Below, in pieces: positions 34,882 through 44,054 of a stretch of 64,000 nt of DNA; the first letter of the stretch is position 1; each line of letters starts with the position of its first letter. Under the pieces are notes generated by a model. That model was not told where the DNA came from and did no database searches. It was given only the letters and a program-made list of their open reading frames with translations. The DNA comes from Firmicutes bacterium CAG:95 (GTDB lineage Bacteria > Bacillota > Clostridia > Lachnospirales > Lachnospiraceae), in the NCBI GenBank assembly GCA_000438155.1, contig FR902981.1:52817-116816 (forward strand). The letters run 5' to 3'. A program made the translations under genes and the position numbers.

Positions 34882-34965
34882 TGCAGGAAAAGGGACTTGA
34901 ACCCTCATGATATTGCTATCACACGGACCTGAACCGTGCGCGTCTGCCAATTCCGCCATTCCTGC
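34882..34965 (-). tRNA. tRNA-Leu (anticodon CAG)
   Basis: The 84-nt gene folds as a class II tRNA: acceptor GCAGGAA/TTCCTGC with discriminator A, D arm with TGGCAGACGCG, anticodon arm CACGG-TTCAGGT-CCGTG giving CAG, a long variable arm and TPsiC loop GGTTCAAGTCC. CCA is not encoded. It begins 14 bp after the DUF2974 gene, so the two may be co-transcribed. Confidence 0.95.
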
Positions 34966-34979
34966 GAACAAAAACTATT

Positions 34980-36239
34980 CTACATATTTTTGCCCTTGTT
35001 GTCAACAGTTTTTACCTGTTTTTCTTTACGATTTTGCTGAATCTTTTTCTGAGCAGCATTTTTTAACGTTTTTGCGTCTTCTGACCATCTCTTTTTGCTT
35101 TTTTTCATGGATTTTTGGAATTCTATCTGCAGCTCTTCCCATCGAAGATTAAATTCTTCCCTGAACTTTTCACCTGCAATCTCATATAATGCATGAAGAA
35201 TGGTATGCACAGCTCTCCTTGTATTCTCATCCAGATCCCTCATGGCCTCATAGCTTCTGGTAATACATCCCTTCAGATCCCCTCCAAATTCAAATACATC
35301 TTCTGCTCCGGATGCCGTAACGACCTCATACAGCGTATCTACAAAGGTACGTACCTGTTCCTGTGACAGGGACAGAATCCACTCATTCAACGCCTCATCC
35401 TGCAGTTTTTGGGCCGTGGTCCGGTCTTCTACCCGTACAAAATGATCTCCGTCAATTCTCCAGTTAAAGGAATTATGCTGCATTGCACCAATGCTGCGGC
35501 TTTCAATGATTTCACAGTTCTCACAGGTTTCCATGATGACTCCGACAATCGAAGACTTCGGAATAAACTTAAACATCCGGTTCTTCACCGATGCATAATC
35601 ACATTTGGCAAAAATTTCCGGCCGGAATCCAGGACCATCATGATTATAAATACACAACAGATGCTTTTTGGTCCTGGCTGAACAGTTCATGGCAGCATAA
35701 GAAGCAAGATTACCGCCCTTTGAGTGTCCACCCACGAAGAGCTCCTGTTTTACCCTTGAATACACCTTATTCAGATACTCTACTGCAAGCTCCTGACTGT
35801 GCGTAGGCTCAGATAAGGCCAGATTAAGATCCTCCTTCCAGCCTACAATCGTTGCGTCCGTTCCACGGTATGCCACATAGCAGATTCCCTCATCCGGAAA
35901 ACAGGTCAGCGCGGAAAACTGGGTATCCGTTTCCTCCTCAACCACATTCTCATGGTAATTCAGCTTCATATTGCCAAACCGCTTTGAAGCGGCTGCCGCC
36001 CGGAACAGTTCTTCATTCTGTTCCTTATACCAATACCCTGCAAGCAGCTCCTCCATACGATCCTGCTCCAGAATACTCTGTACGGAAACCGCCTCCTTCT
36101 TTTCCTTAAGGGAGGGAACAAATGGCTGGAAATTCATATAAGAAAGCTGGCAGATCACCAGCGAATCCACTTCATTAAAGGGCTTCTGAGCAAACGTATT
36201 CTGCCCATAAGTTCTGATATATTCAATAATATTGTCCAT
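34980..36239 (-). CDS. DUF2974 family hydrolase-like protein
   Basis: The 419-residue protein has the DUF2974/Mbeg1-like lipase fold: CYVAYRGTDATIVGWKEDL, the nucleophile elbow VGGHSKGGNLASY (Ser near 170), NHDGPGF and a histidine in IDGDHFV. It is related to the T7SS-linked hydrolase at 21728 but has no WXG-like end; its tail is a basic helix (KKSKKRWSEDAKTLKN). This form is widespread in Clostridia; its substrate is unknown. AAGGAGG precedes the ATG. Confidence 0.85.
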   Translation of the reverse strand: MDNIIEYIRTYGQNTFAQKPFNEVDSLVICQLSYMNFQPFVPSLKEKKEAVSVQSILEQDRMEELLAGYWYKEQNEELFRAAAASKRFGNMKLNYHENVVEEETDTQFSALTCFPDEGICYVAYRGTDATIVGWKEDLNLALSEPTHSQELAVEYLNKVYSRVKQELFVGGHSKGGNLASYAAMNCSARTKKHLLCIYNHDGPGFRPEIFAKCDYASVKNRMFKFIPKSSIVGVIMETCENCEIIESRSIGAMQHNSFNWRIDGDHFVRVEDRTTAQKLQDEALNEWILSLSQEQVRTFVDTLYEVVTASGAEDVFEFGGDLKGCITRSYEAMRDLDENTRRAVHTILHALYEIAGEKFREEFNLRWEELQIEFQKSMKKSKKRWSEDAKTLKNAAQKKIQQNRKEKQVKTVDNKGKNM

Positions 36240-36312
36240 AGAATCCGCCTCCTTATTTTATTGTACCATAGATAGCATCTGCACAAAACCTGCAAATCCA
36301 CACTTTATTCCA

Positions 36313-36552
36313 TCATCCGTAACAGTTTGGCCATGCCCATTCATAAGCTGCCAGAACAACTCCCAGATAAATCATCATTTCTCCCACTGAAAAAGGAAAT
36401 AATCCGCTAACTCTTCCATAGCTTTCCACCCATAGAGGAAAAATATAGTTTACATAATATTGTGCAAATTGTGGACTGCCTCTGGAAATGATATTGAGCA
36501 GTACCGCTATCAAAATAAACCAGATTGGAATTCTTATCTTTCTTTCAGGCAT
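36313..36552 (-). pseudogene. N-terminal fragment of a DUF3810-like membrane protein
   Basis: The 79-residue frame resembles the start of DUF3810 proteins (IPIWFILIAVLLNIISRGSP, SPQFAQYYVNYIFP, GLFPFSVGEMMIYLGV) with two membrane helices. It then ends with AYEWAWPNCYG, while family members are about 350 residues. The rest of the gene is absent downstream, so this is a remnant. Confidence 0.6.
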
Positions 36553-36609
36553 AAATCTGTAATCTCCTCATAAACTGCACTATAACTTCCTATGTAAAGG
36601 CAGTTTCGT

Positions 36610-37920
36610 ATGAATACCTGGTTTTCCTTTGTACAGGACATCAATCAGTTCCTCTGGAGCGGCCCACTGCTCCTTCTGCTTTCCGGAACCCATATCTATT
36701 TTACACTTTTATTGAAGTTTCCGCAAAAGCATCTTCTTTCCGCAATCCGTATGTCCGTCTGTGCACCTTCCGGGGAAAGCAAAAACTTCTCTGTCTTTGC
36801 CACCCTGTCTACCACGCTTGCTTCCACCCTCGGAACCGGCAATATTGTCGGTGTTTCGACTGCGGTAGCCCTCGGCGGTCCCGGTGCCATCTTCTGGTGC
36901 TGGCTCACCGGCGTGCTCGGTATGGCAACCTCCTATGCAGAATGCTTTTTAAGTGTGCGTTTCCGGCATCAGGACGCTTCCGGCACCTACCACGGCGGTC
37001 CCATGTATGTCTGGGAGATCGGCTTACATAATAAATCTATCGGGAAATTTTATGCATTCCTGACCTTTCTTGCCGCCCTGTTTGTCGGCTGTTTCACACA
37101 GGCCAATGCCGTAACCCAGACGACGGAGCTTACCTTCCATATTTCTCCATACATCACCGGCCTTGTGACGGTTGTACTGATTGCTTCCGTGATCCTTAAG
37201 GGCAACCACTCCATTGCCAATGCCTGCATGAAAATTGTTCCGGTTCTTGGCATTCTTTATACCTTAAGCTGTATCCTGCTTCTTTGGATCAACCGCTCTG
37301 CCCTGCTTCCCGCCATTATCCTTATCATAAAGCATGCCCTCGCACCAAGAGCGGCCTTAGGCGGTGCTGCCGGCTCTTCCCTGATGCTCACTGCCCGCTT
37401 TGGAATTGCCAGAGGGCTTTTTACCAACGAAGCCGGGATTGGAACGGCTGCCATTACCGCTGCCGCAACCTCTGAACAGAATCCCGTGCGTCAGGCGTAT
37501 GTTTCCATGACCGCCGTCTTCTGGGATACCGTTGTGATGTGTCTCTTAAGCGGCCTCGTCATTGTAACCAATATGATTCTGCATCCGGATTCCCTTGCTT
37601 GCGCAAACGAAGGAAGTCTTGTTGATGTTGCCTTTTCTTATCTGCCATTTGGCGGAAATACCTTCCTGTCCCTGTGTCTTGCTGCCTTTGCCGTGACCAC
37701 ACTGATCGGCTGGTCTTACATGGGACAGCAGGCTTATGGTTACCTGACCGGCAATAAGGGCTTTCTTTACTATAAGCTCGCTTACCTCGTGATGATCTTT
37801 ATCGGTGCCATTCTGCCACTTCGCTTTGTCTGGGAATGTGCCGATCTCGTAAATGCCTGTATGGTCATTCCAAGTGTCGGGGCGCTTTTCCTTTTGCAGA
37901 AGGAGCTTCGCATTACCTGA
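36610..37920 (+). CDS. Sodium:alanine symporter family (AGCS) transporter
   Basis: The 436-residue membrane protein carries the AGCS signature (ASTLGTGNIVGVSTAVALGG, GPGAIFWCWLTGVLGMATSYAE, TYHGGPMYV) and the later RGLFTNEAGIGTA. It takes up alanine or glycine with sodium. It has about 10 membrane segments. It diverges from the DUF3810 remnant and converges with the SLC13-like gene, from which it is separated by only 45 bp without a clear terminator. Confidence 0.92.
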   Translation: MNTWFSFVQDINQFLWSGPLLLLLSGTHIYFTLLLKFPQKHLLSAIRMSVCAPSGESKNFSVFATLSTTLASTLGTGNIVGVSTAVALGGPGAIFWCWLTGVLGMATSYAECFLSVRFRHQDASGTYHGGPMYVWEIGLHNKSIGKFYAFLTFLAALFVGCFTQANAVTQTTELTFHISPYITGLVTVVLIASVILKGNHSIANACMKIVPVLGILYTLSCILLLWINRSALLPAIILIIKHALAPRAALGGAAGSSLMLTARFGIARGLFTNEAGIGTAAITAAATSEQNPVRQAYVSMTAVFWDTVVMCLLSGLVIVTNMILHPDSLACANEGSLVDVAFSYLPFGGNTFLSLCLAAFAVTTLIGWSYMGQQAYGYLTGNKGFLYYKLAYLVMIFIGAILPLRFVWECADLVNACMVIPSVGALFLLQKELRIT

Positions 37921-37965
37921 AGCATTCCTCTCTGATCGATAAGGAAAAGTAAACATCACCGGCCC

Positions 37966-39117
37966 TTACCTGCCAGTTCCTGATATCGCTGCAAACAGAC
38001 ACAGCAGAAGTAAAAATACCACATTGTATACCGTAAAAACCAGCATATATCTTCCGCGCTGTGCTCCTTTTACGGAAGCATAGAACTTATAGGAAATGAG
38101 ACTTGCCAGGGATGCAATCAATGTACCAAGTCCACCGATATTCACGCCCCACAACAGTTCCTTATATTCGGTCGTAAATCCAGAAAGCAGCATGGTAGCC
38201 GGAACATTGCTGATGATCTGGGAACAGCCAATGGACAACCAGAATTCTTTTCCCTCCATCACACTTCCAATCCACCGGCTTACCGAAGGTATTCTCTGCA
38301 CGTTGCCAACAAAGATGAAGAATCCGGCAAATGTTCCGAGCAGGAAATAATCCACCTGCGCAAACAGATCCCGGAAGGCAATCATTCCAACGATCACTAC
38401 AGCAAGAAAACTGATTCCATAAGGAAGAATCCTTAAAACCGTACCCATACAGACCAAAAACAATATTCCAAGAAGAAGGAGCTTTATTTTCTCCATCGGA
38501 ATGTCCTCTTTCTCCAGCACTGCTCTTGCAGAAGCCAGTCTGGTTCCCCTCTCCTTCCATCCCCTGAAAAGCAGGATCACCAGCAAAAGAAAGAAGGATA
38601 CTGCCACCAATGGCAGCATATAGCGGATAAACATTCCAAATGAAAATGCAGAAACCGAATAAAGATAAAGGTTCTGCGGATTGCCAATCGGTGTGAGCAT
38701 ACTTCCTAAATTTGCTGCAATCGTCTGTAATACGATCACCGGTATCAAATACTTTTCTTTATGAATACTTCCCAGAATTTCAATCGTAAACGGCACAAAC
38801 GTAATGAGCGCCACATCATTGGTGATGATCATACTGAAAAAGAAGCATAAGAAGACAAGAACCATTTCCAACTGCATTTCATTTCCGGCATGTCCGGTCA
38901 GAATCCGGCCCAGATAACGGAAAACGCCCTGTTTCCGGAATCCTGCCACCAGAAACATCAGGCAAAACAATAATGCCAGTACCCGATAATCAAGATAACC
39001 CAGATATTCTTTGGAAACCGGCACAAAGAAAGAAGAAAGCACTGCAAGAAGTAATGCTGCCGTAAATACAATCTCCTTCTTTAAAACAAGTCCTAATTTT
39101 ATCAATGTATTTTTCAT
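37966..39117 (-). CDS. SLC13/ArsB-like anion transporter
   Basis: The 383-residue membrane protein has about 10 helices. TNDVALITFVPFTIEILG and ANLGSMLTPIGNPQNLYLY are typical of the ion transporter superfamily containing SLC13, ArsB and NhaD. The substrate (dicarboxylate, arsenite or Na+/H+) cannot be told. Its ATG overlaps the dus stop (ATGA), so the two are translated together. Confidence 0.85.
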   Translation of the reverse strand: MKNTLIKLGLVLKKEIVFTAALLLAVLSSFFVPVSKEYLGYLDYRVLALLFCLMFLVAGFRKQGVFRYLGRILTGHAGNEMQLEMVLVFLCFFFSMIITNDVALITFVPFTIEILGSIHKEKYLIPVIVLQTIAANLGSMLTPIGNPQNLYLYSVSAFSFGMFIRYMLPLVAVSFFLLLVILLFRGWKERGTRLASARAVLEKEDIPMEKIKLLLLGILFLVCMGTVLRILPYGISFLAVVIVGMIAFRDLFAQVDYFLLGTFAGFFIFVGNVQRIPSVSRWIGSVMEGKEFWLSIGCSQIISNVPATMLLSGFTTEYKELLWGVNIGGLGTLIASLASLISYKFYASVKGAQRGRYMLVFTVYNVVFLLLLCLFAAISGTGR

Positions 39118-40175
39118 TTCATCCTGTATCCTCTTCTTCCAAATCCATTTTCTGTTGTAATCTCACAGGAGCCGACCAACTCCCAAACCGCACGCTCATA
39201 CTCGGAAACCCGCTGCGCCTTACGGATCTTTTTCAGGTAGTATTCCGGCTCTCTTGTGTTTTCTTCTACAGAATTCCCACTTTCACGATCCTGTGACTTG
39301 AACAGATACTGCCAGTAATTCCATAATTCTTTCATTTTAAACAGGACAGTCTTATCTCCCCATTTTTGATTTACATAATTATTAGTTATGTTATCTTGAT
39401 AGTTCAGAAATTCTTCCCTTGAGATCGCCGGACCTCCCTGAATCTCCCGGAGCAGGGACGGATTTACCAGCAGTCCCCGTCCGAACATCCAACGGGTATT
39501 TTCCGGGAAAAGCTGTTTCATTTCCCCGAAATCTTCTTTTGTGAAAAGATCCCCATTGTAGCAAAGCGTATGTTTACTATGGGAAACCGCATAAGCAAAA
39601 TCCTGTGTCTGCGGATGATTCGCATAGAGATCCGTCCCGATCCGGGGATGCAGAATCAGCTCCGATAAGGGATATTGATTATAAATCTCCAGAAGCTCTT
39701 CCCATTCTTCGTGACGATTCATTCCACTCCGTGTTTTTACCGAAACAGAAAGTGTACTTCCTATCCTGTCTTTCCACGCAAAGATCGCCTCCAGATAATT
39801 CTCTAAAAGCTCTGTCTGCGCCAGTAGTCCTGCACCCTTTTTCTTGGAAACCACCGTACCATACGGACACCCGATATTCAGGTTCACTTCTCCGTATCCA
39901 AGCTCCTCAAATTTTTCCAGATAAGGAATTGCATACTCTCCGGAATTACCAAGCAGCTGCGGAACCAGCGTAATCCCCTGATTATTCTGTGGATCCACAT
40001 CCTTCTGATCTCTCGATTTCGTCAGTCCCTCTCTCGTAGCTGCTACAAACGGACCAAAATATTTCGTAATTTCATGGTTCGTATCAAACTGCCTGTGAAA
40101 TTCATTCCGGAACAGATATCCCGTGATTCCCTCCATCGGAGCAAAATAAAATTGATCTTTTTCATCGGTTAACAT
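39114..40175 (-). CDS. tRNA-dihydrouridine synthase family protein
   Basis: The 353-residue FMN enzyme shows YFAPMEGITGYLFRNEF, VNLNIGCPYGTVVSKKKGAG (catalytic Cys near 103), SVKTRSGM and MFGRGLLVNPSLL. It reduces uridines in the tRNA D-loop using NADPH. The part after about residue 265 is an extra, variable helical tail. The ribosome site is weak (AAAGG at long spacing). Confidence 0.9.
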   Translation of the reverse strand: MLTDEKDQFYFAPMEGITGYLFRNEFHRQFDTNHEITKYFGPFVAATREGLTKSRDQKDVDPQNNQGITLVPQLLGNSGEYAIPYLEKFEELGYGEVNLNIGCPYGTVVSKKKGAGLLAQTELLENYLEAIFAWKDRIGSTLSVSVKTRSGMNRHEEWEELLEIYNQYPLSELILHPRIGTDLYANHPQTQDFAYAVSHSKHTLCYNGDLFTKEDFGEMKQLFPENTRWMFGRGLLVNPSLLREIQGGPAISREEFLNYQDNITNNYVNQKWGDKTVLFKMKELWNYWQYLFKSQDRESGNSVEENTREPEYYLKKIRKAQRVSEYERAVWELVGSCEITTENGFGRRGYRMK

Positions 40176-40296
40176 AATGTTGTTATTGTATACCTTTCAT
40201 TCTATATACTACCTATGTATCTTCTTATACGCTATGTATTGTATAGTGCCCTGCACTTCTAAACTCCTGCTTCCTATATACCTATCCGCTATACGA

Positions 40297-40325
40297 ATAA
40301 AGGGGTAAGCCGAAGCCTCCCCTCT
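40297..40325 (-). terminator. Possible terminator after aspS
   Basis: On the minus strand GGGGAGGC, a TTCG loop and GCTTACCCC form a hairpin with one bulge, followed by TTTATT. Confidence 0.5.
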
Positions 40326-40370
40326 ATGTTTTGATTTATTGTAACTATCTGTTTATCATCTTTTACAAAT

Positions 40371-42134
40371 CTAATCTTCCTTCGGAAGATCAATCTTAAT
40401 ATGCACATCACGGAGCTGCTTCTCATCTACGGCAGAAGGTGCTCCCATCATGACATCCTGTGCCGTCTTGTTCATCGGGAACGGAATGATTTCACGGATA
40501 CTCTCCTCACCGGCAAGCAGCATAACCATACGGTCTACACCCGGTGCAATTCCTGCGTGCGGAGGTGCTCCGTAACAGAATGCATTGTACATGGCCGGGA
40601 ATTTTGCTTTCACTGCATCTTCGCCCAGGCCTACGATTTCAAAGGCCTTTACCATAATTTCCGGATCATGGTTACGAACTGCTCCGGAAGATAATTCGAC
40701 ACCGTTACATACCAGGTCATACTGATAAGCATTAATAGAAAGCGGATCTGCGTTGCACAGTGCATCCATACCGCCCTGCGGCATAGAGAACGGATTGTGA
40801 CAGAATTCCAGTTCTCCGGATTCTTCTCCGATTTCATACATCGGGAAGTCTACGATCCAGCAGAATTCATAACAGTTCTGCTTCATATGTGCTTCACTGT
40901 TCATTCCAAGGTATTTCCTCAATACGCCTGCCCCTTTCAGAGCATCGCCCTTCTTACCTGCGGTAAGACCTACGAAATCACCTTTCTTAAGGCCGAGCTT
41001 TTCGATGACTGCTTCTTTACGCTCCTGCAGGAACTTCGCAATTCCTCCAACCAGTTCGCCGTTTTCATCCAGCTTGAACCAGTAAGCCTTCTGGCCGCTC
41101 TGTACTTCAACATCGGCACAGATCTTATCAATTACCTTACGGGTTGCCGTGAACTGATCCACCACAATGGCTTCCACGCACTGTCCATCGAAAGGTCCGA
41201 ATCCACAATCCGCAAGCACCTCTGTTGCATCCTGTAATACCAGATCAATTCTTAAGTCCGGCTTATCCGAACCATACTTCTCTAATGCATCACGATAAGA
41301 GATTCTGGCAAACGGTGCCTTGGATGCTTCTTTATAAATACCGTACTTTGCAAATACGGGAGGTAATACATCTTCAATAACCGCAAATACATCTTCCTGG
41401 GAAGCAAATGCCATTTCCATATCGAGCTGATAGAACTCACCGGGAGAACGGTCTGCTCTGGCATCCTCATCACGGAAGCAGGGTGCGATCTGGAAGTAAC
41501 GGTCAAAACCGGACGTCATCAGCAGCTGCTTAAACTGCTGCGGTGCCTGCGGCAATGCATAAAACTTGCCCGGATGATTACGGGACGGAACCAGGTAATC
41601 TCTCGCTCCTTCCGGAGAAGAACAGGTCAGAATCGGAGTGGTGATTTCCAGGAAATCATGCCCGGTCATTCTCTGACGCAGCTCTGCAACAACCTTGCTT
41701 CGAAGAACGATCTTTTCTTTCACAGCAGGATTACGCAGATCCAGATAACGATATTTCAGACGGGTTGCTTCATCCGCTTCCTTACTTCTGTTAATTTCAA
41801 ACGGGAGTTCATTGTAAATACACTTGCCAAGTACCTGGATATCTTCCGGTACGACTTCGATTTCACCGGTAGGAAGGTTGCCGTTCTTGCTGGAACGCTC
41901 CCGGACTGTTCCGGTGATAGATAACGTGGACTCATTATTGACGCCGCTTAACTTGTCCATCATCTCTTCGGTCTCCACAACCACCTGGGTGATTCCGTAA
42001 AAATCTCTTAAGATCAGGAATCCGAGATTCTTACTCACCTTTCGCATATTATCATAAAATCCGACCAGCGTAACCTTCTCTCCCACATCCGGGAGTCGTA
42101 ACTGGCCACAGTTATGTGTTCTTGACTGTACCAT
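40371..42134 (-). CDS. aspS: Aspartate-tRNA ligase
   Basis: The 587-residue class II synthetase starts with an OB-fold anticodon-binding domain (RTHNCGQLRLPDVGEKVTLV) and has FLEITTPILTCSSPEGARDY (motif 1 end), CFRDEDARADR (motif 2), a GAD insertion domain and GIAPGVDRMVMLL (motif 3). It charges tRNA-Asp. The ATG at 42134 with TGAGG upstream gives the usual length; two further upstream in-frame ATGs lie in a palindromic leader and are not likely starts. Confidence 0.95.
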   Translation of the reverse strand: MVQSRTHNCGQLRLPDVGEKVTLVGFYDNMRKVSKNLGFLILRDFYGITQVVVETEEMMDKLSGVNNESTLSITGTVRERSSKNGNLPTGEIEVVPEDIQVLGKCIYNELPFEINRSKEADEATRLKYRYLDLRNPAVKEKIVLRSKVVAELRQRMTGHDFLEITTPILTCSSPEGARDYLVPSRNHPGKFYALPQAPQQFKQLLMTSGFDRYFQIAPCFRDEDARADRSPGEFYQLDMEMAFASQEDVFAVIEDVLPPVFAKYGIYKEASKAPFARISYRDALEKYGSDKPDLRIDLVLQDATEVLADCGFGPFDGQCVEAIVVDQFTATRKVIDKICADVEVQSGQKAYWFKLDENGELVGGIAKFLQERKEAVIEKLGLKKGDFVGLTAGKKGDALKGAGVLRKYLGMNSEAHMKQNCYEFCWIVDFPMYEIGEESGELEFCHNPFSMPQGGMDALCNADPLSINAYQYDLVCNGVELSSGAVRNHDPEIMVKAFEIVGLGEDAVKAKFPAMYNAFCYGAPPHAGIAPGVDRMVMLLAGEESIREIIPFPMNKTAQDVMMGAPSAVDEKQLRDVHIKIDLPKED

Positions 42135-42160
42135 GACTAACCTCATTTCCTTGTGTGTTT

Positions 42161-42293
42161 GTAACTGTTCAGTACCTTCACAGTTACGATGCGAAATCCA
42201 TTCCAAATCGGCTTCGCCGATGGGATTTTGCATTACTGAATCATTTTCTTACGGTCTTGGCAGTAAATGCTTCGACCTGTACTGAATAGTTAC
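42161..42293. repeat. Long inverted repeat in the aspS leader
   Basis: GTAACTGTTCAGTAC (42161-42175) and GTACTGAATAGTTAC (42279-42293) are complementary in 14 of 15 positions. Inside lie ATCGGC-TTC-GCCGAT near 42210 and a competing GTAACTG/CAGTTAC pair at 42161/42187. It lies just upstream of aspS on its transcript side. It is not a T-box (no AGGGTGG core). A related TAACTATTCAG occurs at 61263. Confidence 0.65.
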
Positions 42294-42393
42294 GTGTGTT
42301 TTATCATTAAACCGTATGTATTATAGCACAGCACATCCTTTACTGTCACTACTCAAAAACAATCTTCTTTGCAAAGATTAATCATTCTCTCCT

Positions 42394-42990
42394 TTATGAA
42401 TTTTTATCCGACGCCGCCGCATATCGATAGATACACTCGAAGATCATATCAATGTTCGTCTCAAATGTTTCTGCAATGAATGTATCCCGGTTCTGCGCCA
42501 TACTGTAAATTGTTTTAAAAAAATTAATAATGATGCGGATATCCAGATCGGACCGCAAGCCATCTACACAGGCAAGATAACGCTTTGCCTCCTGCTCATC
42601 GTGCGCTGCACTGAAAAGTCCATCCTTTGTCCGATGGGATTTGAGCCCCCCCAGTCATCCAAAGTCAATTCCATCAGGATGTTATTCTCTGTCCGGAAAG
42701 AATCCCGGAACCAGCGGATGGCCTGCTCTATGGTGAGTTTTCCGGTCTTTTGCAGCATTGGCAGCAATTCTGCCTGCATCTTCCGGTCCTGCGCTTCCAA
42801 CAATGCTTTTACATAAGCCTCTTTGGAGTCAAAAAAATGATAAAAAGTTCCCGTCGCAATATCGGCCCGTTCGGCAATCATGGACACTTTCATTTTCTTA
42901 AGTCCCACCTCCTGGGTTCAGATCATATCCCACGGCAATCAGTTTTTCCTGTATCATCTGTCTCTGTTCCTGCGTAAAATTAGCCGGCAT
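42394..42990 (-). pseudogene. TetR-family regulator with two frameshifts
   Basis: Three frames together give one TetR protein of about 198 residues. Frame one starts at 42990 after GGGGAGGAAAC (MPANFTQEQRQMIQEKL, to GYDLN) and must shift at a CCC near 42914. Frame two is the helix-turn-helix (VGLKKMKVSMIAERADIATG, TFYHFF) to TLDDWGG. At a run of seven G near 42648 it must shift again to reach frame three (KDGLFSAAHDEQEAKRYLAC, ending AAASDKNS). The G-run could be phase-variable or a sequencing error, but two shifts favour decay. Confidence 0.78.
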
Positions 42991-43132
42991 ATGTTTCCTC
43001 CCCTCGCCAAATTTTCAGTGAATATTTTATAGTTTTATTCACCGAAAGAATTTTAACTCGGAAGTTTTTCATATGCAATGGAATGGAAGTCTGCTTCATG
43101 AGAATTTTTTTCATGTATATAACAATAAATGG

Positions 43133-43170
43133 TAAAAATAACGGGAAGACAGCAAAAGCTGTCTTCCCGT
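43133..43170 (-). terminator. Intrinsic terminator
   Basis: ACGGGAAGACAGC (43141-43153), AAAA and GCTGTCTTCCCGT (43158-43170) form a perfect 13-bp stem; on the minus strand TATTTTT follows. Confidence 0.88.
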
Positions 43171-43463
43171 CATTCAAGCTTCATATATAGAAGAGGATAC
43201 GGATTTCCCTCTTCATCCTGATCTGTTCTTTTGTATGTCCGGAATCCCAAATGCTCATAAAATCCTACCGCCTGTGGATTCTGTTCATTTACCGTGACCT
43301 CCCTGATTCCATATTTCCGAATTCCATATTGAATGAGCTGCCTGCCAATTCCCTTCCCCCGCTCCTTTGGAGAAAGAAACAGCATCTCTAACCGCTCCTT
43401 CTGAATCCCCATAAATCCTGCAATTCCTCCGCTTTCCTCTTCCGCAAGAATCAGATATTCCAC
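43170..43463 (-). CDS. GNAT-family acetyltransferase, 5' end probably missing
   Basis: The 97-residue frame has the acetyl-CoA site (LEMLFLSPKERGKGIGRQLI) and a GNAT end (NPQAVGFYEHLGF). The start at 43463 is a GTG without a good ribosome site. The same frame stays open and protein-like upstream (FLIIWNVSSDKEYVRQALKE) for about 100 bases, into the 3' end of the DJ-1 gene, with no start codon. Relatives have about 55 more N-terminal residues, so the gene seems 5'-truncated. Confidence 0.65.
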   Translation of the reverse strand: MEYLILAEEESGGIAGFMGIQKERLEMLFLSPKERGKGIGRQLIQYGIRKYGIREVTVNEQNPQAVGFYEHLGFRTYKRTDQDEEGNPYPLLYMKLE

Positions 43464-43516
43464 TTCTTTTAATGCCTGCCGAACATACTCTTTATCTGAA
43501 GAAACGTTCCAGATAA

Positions 43517-44032
43517 TCAGGAAACCCTCTGGAAATTTCTCCAGAATGCAATAGTTTCCTTTAAATCATCTTCATCCTCAAACAAATCCAGTTTCTTCGC
43601 CACTTCAATGGCAAAATCCACATAGCCATTGGCCCGCGCTGTAATCACCTGATCTGCCACAGCTACATCAAGATCCGCAGAATGCGTTGATACAATCCCC
43701 TCCAACACTCCGGCATGTTGAAGCACATCGACTCCGGCACAAATTCCTGCCAGAATTCCTTTCTTGTCCCTGACCTTCCGCAGATATTCATAGACGATTT
43801 CCTGATCAATTTCCCTAATGTCGCCTCCCGGAATTACCATAAGTTTCGTCTGCGCTGCATCAATATCCGTTAATCTGGCAGACACATTCATTGAATAACC
43901 TTCTGTGGCAGTTACAGGATTTCCATCCATCGACACAAATACCACATCCCCGCCGGTAACCTTCAAAAAGTAATTCAGTATCACAATTTCATAAATACAA
44001 CATGTCGGATATAAAAGTACAACACTCTGCAT
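43517..44032 (-). CDS. DJ-1/PfpI family protein
   Basis: The 171-residue protein has the DJ-1 fold pattern with the nucleophile elbow LAGICAGVDVL (Cys near 97) and LMVIPGGDIREID. Members include glyoxalases, chaperones and proteases, so activity is open. It looks complete and ends just before the truncated GNAT frame. Confidence 0.85.
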   Translation of the reverse strand: MQSVVLLYPTCCIYEIVILNYFLKVTGGDVVFVSMDGNPVTATEGYSMNVSARLTDIDAAQTKLMVIPGGDIREIDQEIVYEYLRKVRDKKGILAGICAGVDVLQHAGVLEGIVSTHSADLDVAVADQVITARANGYVDFAIEVAKKLDLFEDEDDLKETIAFWRNFQRVS

Positions 44033-44054
44033 CCATTCTTTCTCCTTGTTTTTC

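Noticed and set aside
42135..42300. T-box leader before aspS
   Set aside because: The AGGGTGGAACCGCG-type core is missing and the hairpins look like repeat DNA.
42980..43177. Small membrane protein on the minus strand
   Set aside because: It overlaps the start of the TetR gene and the GNAT terminator and has no ribosome site.
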